Shown here: one piece after another, positions 44,814 to 53,273 of the stretch | Numbering within the stretch: position 1 is the first letter of the stretch | Layout: each line of letters begins with the position of its first letter | NCBI GenBank assembly: GCA_964415965.1 | Contig: CAYQCK010000002.1 | Span: 124,001-188,000, forward strand | DNA from: CAIKNB01 sp964415965 | Lineage (GTDB): Bacteria; Patescibacteriota; Patescibacteriia; 2-12-FULL-60-25 | DNA: 64,000 bases | Direction: 5' to 3' | Program-made: the position numbers and the translations under genes | The notes under the pieces: model-generated | Told to the model about the DNA's origin: nothing | Seen by the model: only the letters and a program-made list of their open reading frames with translations | Databases searched by the model: none

Positions 44814-46931
44814 ATGTCCGACGAAGCCCAGCAATTCCGCATCGCGGAAATCGAAGTCGCCAAGAGCATGAGCGATGAGGCGATCGTTGGCGTTTTTCGT
44901 TTCGAGAATCCGGCCCGCACGCGCCAAAGCCCGACCCTGCTCGTCCTGGCCGATATCCACTCCACGCTCTACGCCTACGAGCGGCTTTTGGACGTCATCA
45001 ACGCCGCGGCGGAACAGGCGCGCCTCCTCGTGTCGCAGGTCGACCAGGACCCGCTCGCCCGGTTCGAGAAGCTCATCGAACGGCTGAACGAGGCGGTCGC
45101 CAAATTCATCCGCGAAGAAGCCACGCCGCTCCAGTGGGGCCGCATCAACATCTACGTCATGGAGCTGTCCGAAGGCCACCTGTGCTTCGCCGGCACGGGC
45201 AAGCTCATGAACATCTTCCTGCAGAAGCAGGCCGACGGCGGGTTCAAGCAATTCGACCTGCTGGGCTCGCTCGAGCAGCCGCCCCAGCCCGACCCGGAAA
45301 AACCCTTCTCCTCCATCGTCTGCGGCGACATCGGCGTCGGCGACGTGCTCATCGCCGGCACCCAGAACCTGGAACGGCTCCGCGGCGACCTGCGCCTGTC
45401 CGACCGCCTGTCCACGCTCCCCCCGGTCACGGCCGCCATGGAGATCAAACAGGATATCGAGAAGCGCAGCATCCCGGACGACTTCGTGGCCGTCATCGTG
45501 GCCAGCCACGAGGTCAAACCCTCCAATGCCCAGCTCCCGCTCCGGCTCGACGAGCAGGAAGAAGCCAAGGAGACCCCGACCTCCTCCATCGCCAAGCTCC
45601 GCGAGACCGAAGCCGAGGCCACGCAGCATCTCGCGCCGGTGCTCTCGCCGGTCGACCGGCTGCAGGACACGGGCGAAAAACTGAAGGATCTGGGATCGAA
45701 AGCCAAGGACATGCTCGGCAGCCTGCTCCAGTCGCTCAAGCGCGGCGGCCGCCAGACAGCCATGAACGATCCGGTTTCCGTCGCCAGCCTGCGCGGGCTG
45801 AACGCCGGCTACAAGACGCGCCTGACCGGCAAGCACAAGCTCATGATCGCCGGCGGCCTGGCCCTGGTCGCGGTCATCGTCGGTGCGACCTTGTGGTTCA
45901 ACCACAACAAGAAGGTGGCGGCCGAGATCGCCGCCTGGAACGCGACCTACGACAGCGCCGTCGACAACCGCAACCGCGCCGAATCCGACCTGGTGTACGG
46001 CAACGAACTCCGCGCCCGGACCGAGATCGAACAATCCGAGAAGATCCTTTCCGGCTTGCCGGCGGTCGAAGCCGACCGCCAGGCCAAGGTCGCCAAACTG
46101 ACCCAGGAACTCAAGGACCTGCGCGAGCGCCTCAAGAAGGTGGTCAAGCTCGAGAACGTCACCGAGCTCTACGCCGCCGGCGCCGGCGCCGCACCGGGCA
46201 GCCTGGCCGGCCCGCTCCTCGTCAAGGACACGGTCTACGCCGTGGACCAGGCGGCCAACGAAATCCTCAAGATCGACCTCACGACCCGCGAGACCAAACG
46301 CATCGCCCTGCCCGCCGCGGCCGGCCAGATCGTGGCCGCCAACGAAGGCAAGGACAACATCCTGTTCACGACGTCCGAAGGCCGGCTCATCGCGCTCAAC
46401 AAGTCCACGGACCTGGCCAAGGCCATGCCGTGGCAGCACGCCAAATCCTCCTCCACCCAGGACACCATCCTCTACGCCAACAAGCTCTACCGCCTCGACC
46501 CGCAGGACAACCAGATCTGGCGCGCGACCAACTCGGGCGGCGGCTTCGGCGGCGAGACGGCGTACATCAAGGCGGCCGACGTCTCCATCGCCGGCGCGGT
46601 CAGCTTGGCCATCGACAGCAACGTCTACGTCCTGAAGAACGACGGCCAGCTCCTGCAGTTCCTGTCCGGCGGCCAGGTCAGCTTCGGCCTGACGGCCGTG
46701 GACCCGCCGCTGCGCGCCGCCGCCTCCCTCTGGACCTCGGCCGATAGTCCCCTGCTCATCGTCGCCGACCCGGCCGACAAGCGCGTGCTCGTCTACGAGA
46801 AGAACGGCTCGCTCAAGGCCCAATACGTCTCATCCCAGTTCCGCGAACCGCGCGACGTCGCGAGTGACGACGCCGGCAAGCGCATCATCGCCATCGACGG
46901 CAACCGCCTGCTCCTCATCCCGCTGCCCTGA
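44814..46931 (+). CDS. Membrane protein: PP2C-like N-domain and beta-propeller-like C-domain
   Basis: A 705-residue protein. Residues 1-230 have GHLCFAGTGKLMNIFLQKQ and CGDIGVGDVLIAGTQNLERL, weakly recalling PPM/PP2C phosphatases, but I do not see the full metal-binding Asp set. One membrane helix lies at about 343-362 (LMIAGGLALVAVIVGATLWF). A coiled-coil exterior stretch follows at about 370-450. Then a propeller-like region of blades runs from about 455 (VYAVDQAANEILKIDLTTRE, ILFTTSEGRLIALNKSTDLA, VYVLKNDGQLLQFLSGG). A sensor or signalling role is possible. Confidence 0.7.
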   Translation: MSDEAQQFRIAEIEVAKSMSDEAIVGVFRFENPARTRQSPTLLVLADIHSTLYAYERLLDVINAAAEQARLLVSQVDQDPLARFEKLIERLNEAVAKFIREEATPLQWGRINIYVMELSEGHLCFAGTGKLMNIFLQKQADGGFKQFDLLGSLEQPPQPDPEKPFSSIVCGDIGVGDVLIAGTQNLERLRGDLRLSDRLSTLPPVTAAMEIKQDIEKRSIPDDFVAVIVASHEVKPSNAQLPLRLDEQEEAKETPTSSIAKLRETEAEATQHLAPVLSPVDRLQDTGEKLKDLGSKAKDMLGSLLQSLKRGGRQTAMNDPVSVASLRGLNAGYKTRLTGKHKLMIAGGLALVAVIVGATLWFNHNKKVAAEIAAWNATYDSAVDNRNRAESDLVYGNELRARTEIEQSEKILSGLPAVEADRQAKVAKLTQELKDLRERLKKVVKLENVTELYAAGAGAAPGSLAGPLLVKDTVYAVDQAANEILKIDLTTRETKRIALPAAAGQIVAANEGKDNILFTTSEGRLIALNKSTDLAKAMPWQHAKSSSTQDTILYANKLYRLDPQDNQIWRATNSGGGFGGETAYIKAADVSIAGAVSLAIDSNVYVLKNDGQLLQFLSGGQVSFGLTAVDPPLRAAASLWTSADSPLLIVADPADKRVLVYEKNGSLKAQYVSSQFREPRDVASDDAGKRIIAIDGNRLLLIPLP

Positions 46932-46948
46932 AGAATCGCGAGCATCGA

Positions 46949-46973
46949 CCGTCCGCCCCTGGGCGGACGGTTT
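46949..46973 (+). terminator. Terminator of the 705-residue protein gene
   Basis: CCGTCCGCCC-CT-GGGCGGACGG is followed by TTT. The stem is strong, but the T-run is short. Confidence 0.6.
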
Positions 46974-47048
46974 CGGATTGGCGTCCGGCCGTTGACCTTT
47001 TCCGCCGGACGTGCTTGAGTGGAGCCGACCTTTCAACGGGGGTTACCC

Positions 47049-47429
47049 ATGGACGACAAGACGCAGAGAGACCTCATCCGAATCCTGTCGGCGCTGGGGC
47101 TCGAGGCCCAATATTTGCCCGGCCTGCTCAACCTGCTCGAGGAGGAGGCCAAGAACATCCAGTCCAAGATGGCGCCCGCCGCTCCCGGCCAGACGCCGCG
47201 CTACCCCGCCGAAGAGATGCGCTCTTCGCTCCGCGCCGTGATCCGCCAAGCCGTCTGCCTGGCGTTCTTCATCCAAGCCGGCTTCGAGCCGCTTGAGTTC
47301 CCCAAGAACGGCGCGCCCGGTCTCGCCTACCTGAAGCGAGATTCCTGGCTCCGCCAAGACCCGGCCTTTTTCTTCTGGCTCCAGCAGCAAGGCGCCTGGA
47401 ACTTCCTGGACGAGGAGGATACGACTTGA
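47049..47429 (+). CDS. Small soluble protein of unknown function
   Basis: A 126-residue protein. I chose MDDKTQRDLIRILSALGLEA; a GGGGG tract lies about eight bases upstream. It is mostly helical (LPGLLNLLEEEAKNIQSKMA, then AVIRQAVCLAFFIQAGFEPL) with an aromatic end (DPAFFFWLQQQGAWNFLDEE). There is no export signal. No family is recognised. A strong terminator follows directly, so it is a single-gene unit. Confidence 0.65.
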   Translation: MDDKTQRDLIRILSALGLEAQYLPGLLNLLEEEAKNIQSKMAPAAPGQTPRYPAEEMRSSLRAVIRQAVCLAFFIQAGFEPLEFPKNGAPGLAYLKRDSWLRQDPAFFFWLQQQGAWNFLDEEDTT

Positions 47430-47432
47430 CCC

Positions 47433-47464
47433 GCCCCCGGAATAATATCCGGGGGCTTCTTTCA
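47433..47464 (+). terminator. Terminator of the 126-residue protein gene
   Basis: CCCCCGGA-ATAATA-TCCGGGGG is followed by CTTCTTTC. Confidence 0.85.
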
Positions 47465-47467
47465 ATA

Positions 47468-47505
47468 AAAAAATCACCCCGGCGTTCGAGAACGTCGGGG
47501 TGGAA
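47468..47505 (-). terminator. Terminator of the 733-residue membrane protein gene
   Basis: On the minus strand CACCCCGACGTTCTCGAACG continues into CCGGGGTG and is followed by ATTTTTTTATT. Confidence 0.9.
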
Positions 47506-47515
47506 AAGCTTTGCC

Positions 47516-49717
47516 TTATTGGCCCGCGGCTTGGGGCGCGGCCGGCGGCAGGATCGACCGCCTCACGGCTCCACGGCTGAAGGCCGGAGCATACGCGAGG
47601 TGGACCCGGTCCACCGTGTCCGTGTAGCCTTCGGGCACCATCAGGCTGATGTCCGGCCCGCAGACGAGCCGCGACGAGACGAACATGTTGAGGTCGAACA
47701 GTTCGTGCGGTTCGAAGACCGCATAGACCATCGCTTCGGCTTCGGACCGTGCCGCCCATTCGTGGACGCACGCTTTGAGGCACTCCAGGACCGTCGGCCG
47801 GTCGGTATCGCCGAGGAGGGCCCGCAACGCGGCGGTATCCAGGGTTTCGCCTTCCAGCAGGCTGGCCACCCTGGCGATGCGCACGATGTCCGACTGCGTC
47901 GCCGTGGGCAACGGACCGCTCGCCGGAGCCGCGCTCTCGCCGGGCGCACGCTCGTCGACGCCGGTGCGATACACGCGGGCCACGTCGGCCACGACCAGCT
48001 CGACCTGCCTCTCGAGCTGCTGCGCGTCGCCGTCCATCCGGGCCGAGGCCCAGGATTGGAGGTTGGCGATCTGCTGCAGCCCGTCGCGGAAGATGTTGCG
48101 TTCGCGCTTTGTGTCGGCCAGTTCCTGGAACAGGCCGGCGAACAGCTCTTCCGGTTCCGCGTCGGAGAACGTCACCGTGGGAGATTCGGCGGATCTGGCC
48201 GCCGGAGCCGCCCCTGCGGGCAGGGTCTGGCGCCTGACCTTGGTCGGGACGTCGTCGGTTGTCGCTGCGGGATATTCCGGCGAGATGGCCGGGGGGCGGT
48301 TCGAGGCGCGAAGGACGCTCGACCATGACGCCTCATACTCGGCGAGGGTCGCTTGGGCGCGGCCGTATTCCTGGCGCAGATTGGCGTTCTCGTGTTCCAG
48401 CGCCTCGATCTGTTCGTCTTTCTGGATTTTGTCGGCACTGGCCGACATGAGCATCCTGGCCTGGCGGTCGCGCACCTGGTACACGGTCGCCAGTTCCTCT
48501 TCTTTCTCGCCATAGGAGATTTTGAGCGCCATGTGCTCAACGTTCAGAATCTGATGTTTCTCTTCCAGTTCGCGGTACTTGGCGTCGAGGTCGGCGCAGC
48601 GCTCGGTCAGCACGTCGGCCGCCTGCTCGCGCGGCGTCGGGACGGTCGATTTCGGCGTCGCCGCCATGACCTCGATGGTCCGCTTATGCTGCTCGTTCTC
48701 CTTGCGGACCGAAGCGTTCAGCGTCAACGCGGCGCGCAGTTCGGTCTGGCACCCGGCAAGATCGCCCTCGAGCTTCCTGATGCGTTCGGCGTCGCGCGAC
48801 CTGGCGGTTTCCGCCTCGGCCTTGGCGCGCGCCGTCTCCTCCCTGGCCGAAGCCAGCTTCATGGTGAGATCCTTGGCCGCCTCGAGGGGATTGGCGTACC
48901 CATAGTTGTCGACGGTGACCGACCGGTACTTGAACCGGTAGGCTGAGACGGCCAGCGTCATGAGGACGGCCCACGCCGCCGCCAGGACCGTCAGGGCGAA
49001 AACGGAGGGCAGCGCCTTGGCGCGCCATTCCTTTTCGGATACCCAGGCGAGGCGCGCGTCGGCGTCCGCGACCTTGGCTTCGGCCTCGGCCACCCGCTTC
49101 TCCATCTCGCGCACCCGCTTGAACGCCTCGGACTCCTCGCGGGCCCGCACGGCCGCGTCGGCCGCTTCCTTGGCCTTGCGTTCCTGCGCGGCTGCGTCAG
49201 CCTTCTTCTGCTCGGCCAGGTCGAACGGCGTCATCGCCCGTTCTTTGGGGATGAGGAACACGGCATTGGGCTGCGCGTAGTAGTACATCGTGTGCTTGCT
49301 GCCGCAGCGCTTGATTTCGTCCTGGTCCGAGCCAGGCTCGGGTCCGGCCGCCTCGATGCAATGGCGCCTGACGGCCCGCTCTTCGTATGAACCGTCGGCT
49401 TTCGACGCCAGGTTGGCGGCCCAGATGCTGCGCAGCTGTTCCTGGCGCGACATGGCCGCGCCGTCCTTGCCGGCATGCGGCTGGCGCCTGACGGCCATGT
49501 ACAGGTTGCAGCTGCCCGTGTCTTCGACCCTGATCAGGGTGCCGCGCTCGTTCTGGCCGACTTGCTGGATGCAGTAGCCGGCTTGGGCTTGGGCGCTGCG
49601 GGAACCGGCCAGGATGGCCAGCGCCGGCAGGATGAGACAGATGAGTCCGATGGCTCGGCTACGTGGCGCGGAAAACGCGCCGGCGTAAACCATGAGCCGG
49701 AAGAATTTCTGGATCAT
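47516..49717 (-). CDS. Long coiled-coil membrane protein of unknown function
   Basis: A 733-residue protein with GGAGG five bases before the ATG. A probable signal peptide covers residues 1-45 (ends SAQAQA). The exterior segment has four or more Cys (GYCIQQVGQ, SCNLYMAV, RRHCIEAAG, IKRCGSKH). A coiled coil at about 170-235 is followed by a membrane helix at about 237-260, then a cytoplasmic coiled coil to about 480 (AREETARAKAEAETARSRDA). A C-terminal globular part runs from about 530 to 733. An unknown, possibly scaffold, role spans the membrane. No operon partners are seen. Confidence 0.72.
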   Translation of the reverse strand: MIQKFFRLMVYAGAFSAPRSRAIGLICLILPALAILAGSRSAQAQAGYCIQQVGQNERGTLIRVEDTGSCNLYMAVRRQPHAGKDGAAMSRQEQLRSIWAANLASKADGSYEERAVRRHCIEAAGPEPGSDQDEIKRCGSKHTMYYYAQPNAVFLIPKERAMTPFDLAEQKKADAAAQERKAKEAADAAVRAREESEAFKRVREMEKRVAEAEAKVADADARLAWVSEKEWRAKALPSVFALTVLAAAWAVLMTLAVSAYRFKYRSVTVDNYGYANPLEAAKDLTMKLASAREETARAKAEAETARSRDAERIRKLEGDLAGCQTELRAALTLNASVRKENEQHKRTIEVMAATPKSTVPTPREQAADVLTERCADLDAKYRELEEKHQILNVEHMALKISYGEKEEELATVYQVRDRQARMLMSASADKIQKDEQIEALEHENANLRQEYGRAQATLAEYEASWSSVLRASNRPPAISPEYPAATTDDVPTKVRRQTLPAGAAPAARSAESPTVTFSDAEPEELFAGLFQELADTKRERNIFRDGLQQIANLQSWASARMDGDAQQLERQVELVVADVARVYRTGVDERAPGESAAPASGPLPTATQSDIVRIARVASLLEGETLDTAALRALLGDTDRPTVLECLKACVHEWAARSEAEAMVYAVFEPHELFDLNMFVSSRLVCGPDISLMVPEGYTDTVDRVHLAYAPAFSRGAVRRSILPPAAPQAAGQ

Positions 49718-49850
49718 GGGTCCTCCAAATCCTTTGCGGTTTTCCGCGGTGTCTCGGGATGTGAATGTGCAGGGTTAAGATACCTCTATCAGCCTCCCCA
49801 CACCATCACTTTTGCGGGGTTTAGTCAATATCCTGGACCTTCCCTCGGAA

Positions 49851-49883
49851 AATCGAAAAGACGCCGGGTGGGCGTCTTTTCTG
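49851..49883 (-). terminator. Terminator of rplJ-rplL
   Basis: On the minus strand AAAAGACGCC-CACCC-GGCGTCTTTT is followed by CGATTTT. Confidence 0.9.
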
Positions 49884-49895
49884 GCTGGAAACCGC

Positions 49896-50297
49896 TTATT
49901 TCAGGGTAGCTTTGCCGCCAGCTTCTTCGATCTTCTTCTTGATGTCCTCGGCGGTCGCCTTGTCGGCGCCCTCCTTGACCATCTTGGGCGCGCCGTCGAC
50001 CAGGTCCTTGGCTTCCTTCAGGCCCAGGCCCGTGACTTCGCGCACGACCTTGATGACGCCGATCTTGTTGGCGCCGGCTTCGGTCAGCTCGACGTTGAAC
50101 GAGGTCTTCTCTTCAGCGGCGGCGGCGCCACCGGCGGCGGCTCCGGCCATCATGACCGGGGCGGCGGCGGACACGCCGAACTTATCTTCCAGGACCTTGA
50201 CCAGCTCGGCCAGGTCGAGGACGGACAGCTTCTCGATGGTTTCGACGAGGGCCTTGAACTTCTCCGGCACCTCGACGTTCTTCATTTCGTCTGACAT
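49896..50297 (-). CDS. rplL: Ribosomal protein bL12 (L7/L12)
   Basis: A 133-residue stalk protein. The N-terminal dimerisation helices (FKALVETIEKLSVLDLAELV) are followed by an Ala/Gly hinge (APVMMAGAAAGGAAAAEEK) and the C-terminal factor-binding domain (NKIGVIKVVREVTGLGLKEA, then KDLVDGAPKMVKEG). It recruits elongation factors to the ribosome. It lies 27 bp downstream of rplJ, the usual order. There is no visible Shine-Dalgarno. Confidence 0.98.
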   Translation of the reverse strand: MSDEMKNVEVPEKFKALVETIEKLSVLDLAELVKVLEDKFGVSAAAPVMMAGAAAGGAAAAEEKTSFNVELTEAGANKIGVIKVVREVTGLGLKEAKDLVDGAPKMVKEGADKATAEDIKKKIEEAGGKATLK

Positions 50298-50324
50298 AGG
50301 TTTGTATCGTTAGTTTGATGAATC

Positions 50325-50951
50325 TTACGCGGCGGCCGGAGCATCGGCGGCCGGGGTTTCGGCCGGGGCGCTCGGCGCCTCCGGAGCGGACTCCGCGACC
50401 GGCGCGGCGACCGGCTCTTCCTTGGCTTCGGGCGCGGCCGGGGCGGCGGCCGGGGCCGGGCTCCCCTTCTCGAGCGACTCCCGGATGGCGTTCAGGGCGC
50501 GCACGAACGCCGAGACCGGCGCGTACATCGTCCCGACCACCTGGCCGAGGAGCTGCTGCTTGGACGGGAGCTTGGACAGGGCCTGCACCTTCTCGGCGCC
50601 GACGACCTGGCCTTCGAAGATGCCGCCGACGAGCTTGAGCGAGGTGTCCTTGCCCATGTCGCCGAGCACCTTGGCCGGAGCGACCTCATCGGTCGTGCCG
50701 AACGCGGCCCCGAGCATGCCCGGGAACTGCTTGGCGTTGAGCTCGAAGCCGGCTTCCTTGGCGGCCAAAGTCATGAGAGACTTCTTGGCGACCTGGTATT
50801 CGACCTCGGCCTCGCGCGCCTTCTTGCGCAGCGTGTCGGCCTGGGCGACCTTCAGGCCCTGGTAATCGGCGAAGACCACGGACTTGGCCTTCTTGAACGC
50901 CGCGACCAGCTTGGCCTTGATGGCTTCCTTTTCTTGACGGGTTTTTGGCAT
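50325..50951 (-). CDS. rplJ: Ribosomal protein uL10
   Basis: A 208-residue protein starting MPKTRQEKEAIKAKLVAAFK. The L10 core is complete (SVVFADYQGLKVAQADTLRK, then EYQVAKKSLMTLAAKEAGF) with the C-terminal bL12-binding helix. Beyond about residue 160 comes an Ala/Pro/Glu tail (APAAAPAAPEAKEEPVAAPV) of about 45 residues, a low-complexity extension not found in most bacteria. rplK-rplA are not upstream; the operon begins here with its own promoter and an attenuator-like hairpin. Confidence 0.97.
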   Translation of the reverse strand: MPKTRQEKEAIKAKLVAAFKKAKSVVFADYQGLKVAQADTLRKKAREAEVEYQVAKKSLMTLAAKEAGFELNAKQFPGMLGAAFGTTDEVAPAKVLGDMGKDTSLKLVGGIFEGQVVGAEKVQALSKLPSKQQLLGQVVGTMYAPVSAFVRALNAIRESLEKGSPAPAAAPAAPEAKEEPVAAPVAESAPEAPSAPAETPAADAPAAA

Positions 50952-50987
50952 AGATTTTGGCTGTAGCTTGTATGTTTTCGACCTTTG

Positions 50988-51022
50988 GGGAATAAAACAC
51001 CCACAGGCATCCTGTGGGGGCA
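50988..51022 (-). terminator. Terminator-like hairpin (attenuator) in the rplJ leader
   Basis: On the minus strand CCCACAGG-ATG-CCTGTGGG is followed by TGTTTTATT, between the promoter at 51120-51148 and the rplJ start. It could be the site of feedback control by uL10-bL12. Confidence 0.6.
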
Positions 51023-51119
51023 ATTCCGGCCGGAAAACGGCTGGATTGGCTCCTCGGCAGGCAATTAAGCCCCTTTTAGCGTGGGGCACCTGCTGTCACG
51101 GGACCTTGAGTGTGGGCAG

Positions 51120-51148
51120 AGGTTAACAAGCGGCAGCGGAACCGTCAA
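51120..51148 (-). promoter_or_regulatory. Promoter of rplJ-rplL
   Basis: On the minus strand: -35 TTGACG (51148-51143), 17-bp spacer ending TGT (extended -10), -10 TAACCT (51125-51120). Confidence 0.6.
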
Positions 51149-51168
51149 GCCTCGCCCAGCCGTCCCAT

Positions 51169-51197
51169 TTGACAGCCGTCCCCCGCCAACGGATGCT
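51169..51197 (+). promoter_or_regulatory. Possible promoter of the 87-residue protein gene
   Basis: -35 TTGACA (51169-51174), 17-bp spacer, weak -10 GATGCT (51192-51197). It is divergent from the rplJ promoter. Confidence 0.35.
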
Positions 51198-51233
51198 GTC
51201 CGCGTACCTTCAACCACGGAAAGCGGGTGCGAG

Positions 51234-51497
51234 ATGAAAATCACGATCGATATCCCGGACGGGATGGTGCCTGAATTCCAGATCCTGATGGACGAAGCGG
51301 GCGTCAAAAACATGCGCGAGCTCTTCACCCGCGCCGTCGGCTTCTACCTCTGGATCTACCGCCTGGTCCACAGCGGACTGAGCCTCGCCATCCTCAACAA
51401 CGAGCTCGAGGTTGACGGCAACCTCATCGACCGCAAGGCTTTCTGCGGGATGTTCCGCGACCAGAAGACCGCCCATCCCGCGCCGCCCAAAAACTAG
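51234..51497 (+). CDS. Small protein of unknown function
   Basis: An 87-residue protein from the ATG at 51234, which lies about 35 bp after a possible promoter. It has MKITIDIPDGMVPEFQILMD, then a helical AGVKNMRELFTRAVGFYLWI and a beta stretch (LAILNNELEVDGNLID), ending in a Pro/Lys tail. The N-terminal strand then helix-helix pattern resembles ribbon-helix-helix-like proteins, but this is not certain. It is closed by its own terminator. Confidence 0.6.
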   Translation: MKITIDIPDGMVPEFQILMDEAGVKNMRELFTRAVGFYLWIYRLVHSGLSLAILNNELEVDGNLIDRKAFCGMFRDQKTAHPAPPKN

Positions 51498-51524
51498 GAG
51501 GCTCCATGCTTCACCCGACCGAAT

Positions 51525-51556
51525 GACCCGCCTATCTACCGGCGGGTCGCTTTTTT
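51525..51556 (+). terminator. Terminator of the 87-residue protein gene
   Basis: GACCCGCC-TATCTACC-GGCGGGTC is followed by GCTTTTTTT. Confidence 0.9.
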
Positions 51557-52242
51557 TACGGCATGAACGACGTATCCACGCAGTACTTCTGCGGATTGGC
51601 CGGATCGATGGCGATGGTCACCTGTTTGTCCCTGACGAATTCGGTCGGATCCTTCCACAGCCTGTCGCTCCTGAAGACGCGCCGCTCGCCGTTGTATTCC
51701 GCCTCGCACACGAGGCGCCAAGCGCACTGGCGGTTGACCCGCACCGAGCAGTCGCGCTCCACCGTGCCGCCGGTCGCCGTTATCTTGATGCCGCTCTGCA
51801 GCAGTTGGGCGCAATATCTCTTCCGCCGCCAACCCGACAACAGGGACCCGACGCCGACGGCGGTGAAGACGACGCCCAAAAGCCCCAGGATGGCCGGGCC
51901 GCCCCAGATGGCCAGCCAGCTGTCGATCTCGGCTTCCTCCGGCTTGGCCGGGTCATACAGGACCTTCACCGGTTGGCCGACGGCGTAGCCGGGATTGCTT
52001 GACGACATCTCGGACGTGAACTCATGGACCGTCCCGTCGGGCAGGACGAACTTCACCCGCGGCGCATACGTCACCGACCGCTTGCTCCCCGAGGAGACGT
52101 GGCGCACCAGCTCCAGCACCGTGCCCTGCGTCTGCTTCGCCCGTTGGACGAACGAGTATTCGTTCTTGACGTAGAAGCCCTCGCCCACCAGCATCAGGAT
52201 GCCGAGGACGGAAAATAGCCAGAATACGAATTGCCCTTTCAT
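51556..52242 (-). CDS. DUF3592-like membrane protein
   Basis: A 228-residue protein with two membrane helices (about residues 5-24 and 112-138). The exterior loop has the DUF3592 pattern (QGTVLELVRHVSSGSKRSVT, YAPRVKFVLPDGTVHEFTSE, VGQPVKVLYDPAKPEEAEID). The C-terminal 90 residues form a second beta domain. The function is unknown. It lies 1 bp after pyrH and is the last gene of the 53.6-51.6 kb operon. Confidence 0.82.
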   Translation of the reverse strand: MKGQFVFWLFSVLGILMLVGEGFYVKNEYSFVQRAKQTQGTVLELVRHVSSGSKRSVTYAPRVKFVLPDGTVHEFTSEMSSSNPGYAVGQPVKVLYDPAKPEEAEIDSWLAIWGGPAILGLLGVVFTAVGVGSLLSGWRRKRYCAQLLQSGIKITATGGTVERDCSVRVNRQCAWRLVCEAEYNGERRVFRSDRLWKDPTEFVRDKQVTIAIDPANPQKYCVDTSFMP

Positions 52243-52243
52243 A

Positions 52244-52933
52244 TCATTGCCCGTCGATGACAGTGCCGCGGAATTTCTTGTTGGTTAAGATCGCTTTGAC
52301 GTTCGCCAAATCCCGGCCCGATGAGATGACGACCTCCATCCCCCACTTCTGCGCCAGCTTGGAGGCCACCGGATCGAACGGCGCGTTTGCGCCCGGCGAC
52401 CATTTATCGCCAACGATCTTGCGGAAGTCTTTCCAGGCGATGCGGTCGAAAGGCTCGGCGTCGTCGAAGCGCGACGGGTCCTTGTCGTAGACCGCATCGA
52501 TGTTGGTCAGGTTAATGACGCGCTTGGCTCCGTATCTCTTGGCGAGACGGACCGCCACGTAATCCGTGCTCCAACCCGGTTTCCACCCGGCCGCGACCAA
52601 GACCGGCTCGCGCCACGCCAGGCGTTTGGTCGGGTCCTTGGCGACGTGCGGGTTAGCCTGGTCGCGGAAAACCGAACGCAGCAGATGGGCGTTGAGCCGC
52701 GTCGCGTGGATGCCGATCCAATCCACATCCTCCGGATCCAGCTTGGTGATGGCTGAGGCCGCTTTCTGGTACTCGCGCGCCGTATGCCCGCCGCCGACCA
52801 CGATGATGAACCGCTCGCCGGTCTTGATGCGGGACTGGATTAGCTGGCGGAATTTCTCGAGGAACTCGGTGTCAACGCCCGTCTTGGGCACGACAATCGA
52901 ACCGCCGACCGAGAGGACTATGGGTTTATCCAT
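52244..52933 (-). CDS. pyrH: UMP kinase, archaeal-type sequence
   Basis: A 229-residue amino-acid-kinase-fold enzyme that phosphorylates UMP to UDP. Key segments are IVLSVGGSIVVPKTGVDTEF, FIIVVGGGHTAREYQKAASA, VLVAAGWKPGWSTDYVAVRL and VINLTNIDAVYDKDPSRFDD, with a C-terminal VDPVA-like element, FDPVASKLAQKWGMEVVISS. The GWKPGWSTD form is closer to archaeal UMP kinases than to E. coli PyrH; such types occur in CPR. Gaps of 1 and 3 bp link it to its operon neighbours. Confidence 0.9.
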   Translation of the reverse strand: MDKPIVLSVGGSIVVPKTGVDTEFLEKFRQLIQSRIKTGERFIIVVGGGHTAREYQKAASAITKLDPEDVDWIGIHATRLNAHLLRSVFRDQANPHVAKDPTKRLAWREPVLVAAGWKPGWSTDYVAVRLAKRYGAKRVINLTNIDAVYDKDPSRFDDAEPFDRIAWKDFRKIVGDKWSPGANAPFDPVASKLAQKWGMEVVISSGRDLANVKAILTNKKFRGTVIDGQ

Positions 52934-52936
52934 AAA

Positions 52937-53272
52937 TCAGTCGATGCTTGAGAGGGCAGACCCCGCAGCCAAGGTGAACGCATAAAATATAACGGCCTGG
53001 AGGACAGCTAGCACTACAATTACTACCATGAACGGCCGCTCTAAACGTTTGAATTTTTCCTTCTGCCTGAAAGGCTGGCCGAGGTAATAGAATATCGCAA
53101 AAATCGCCATGACCGTCAGAACGAACGCCGTACCGAAAAATGGCCCTGGACCGAATGTTCGCGGATTGCGGACAAACAGACCCACAATCCGCAGGCAATT
53201 GACATAGATCACCGGCATCAAAAAGACAATCAGCAACGAATGCGCGATAAGCTGTTTGGTTGCTTTTTCCAT
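52937..53272 (-). CDS. Three-helix membrane protein of unknown function
   Basis: A 111-residue protein with membrane helices at about 8-30 (LIAHSLLIVFLMPVIYVNCL), 44-66 (FFGTAFVLTVMAIFAIFYYL) and 80-105 (FMVVIVVLAVLQAVIFYAFT). A basic loop RQKEKFKRLER lies between helices 2 and 3. No family is recognised. It lies in the operon between the holin-like gene and pyrH. Confidence 0.7.
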   Translation of the reverse strand: MEKATKQLIAHSLLIVFLMPVIYVNCLRIVGLFVRNPRTFGPGPFFGTAFVLTVMAIFAIFYYLGQPFRQKEKFKRLERPFMVVIVVLAVLQAVIFYAFTLAAGSALSSID

Positions 53273-53273
53273 A

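Noticed and set aside
44769..46823. A 684-codon minus-strand frame
   Set aside because: Antisense to the 705-residue membrane protein; Val/Gly/Asp-rich shadow composition.
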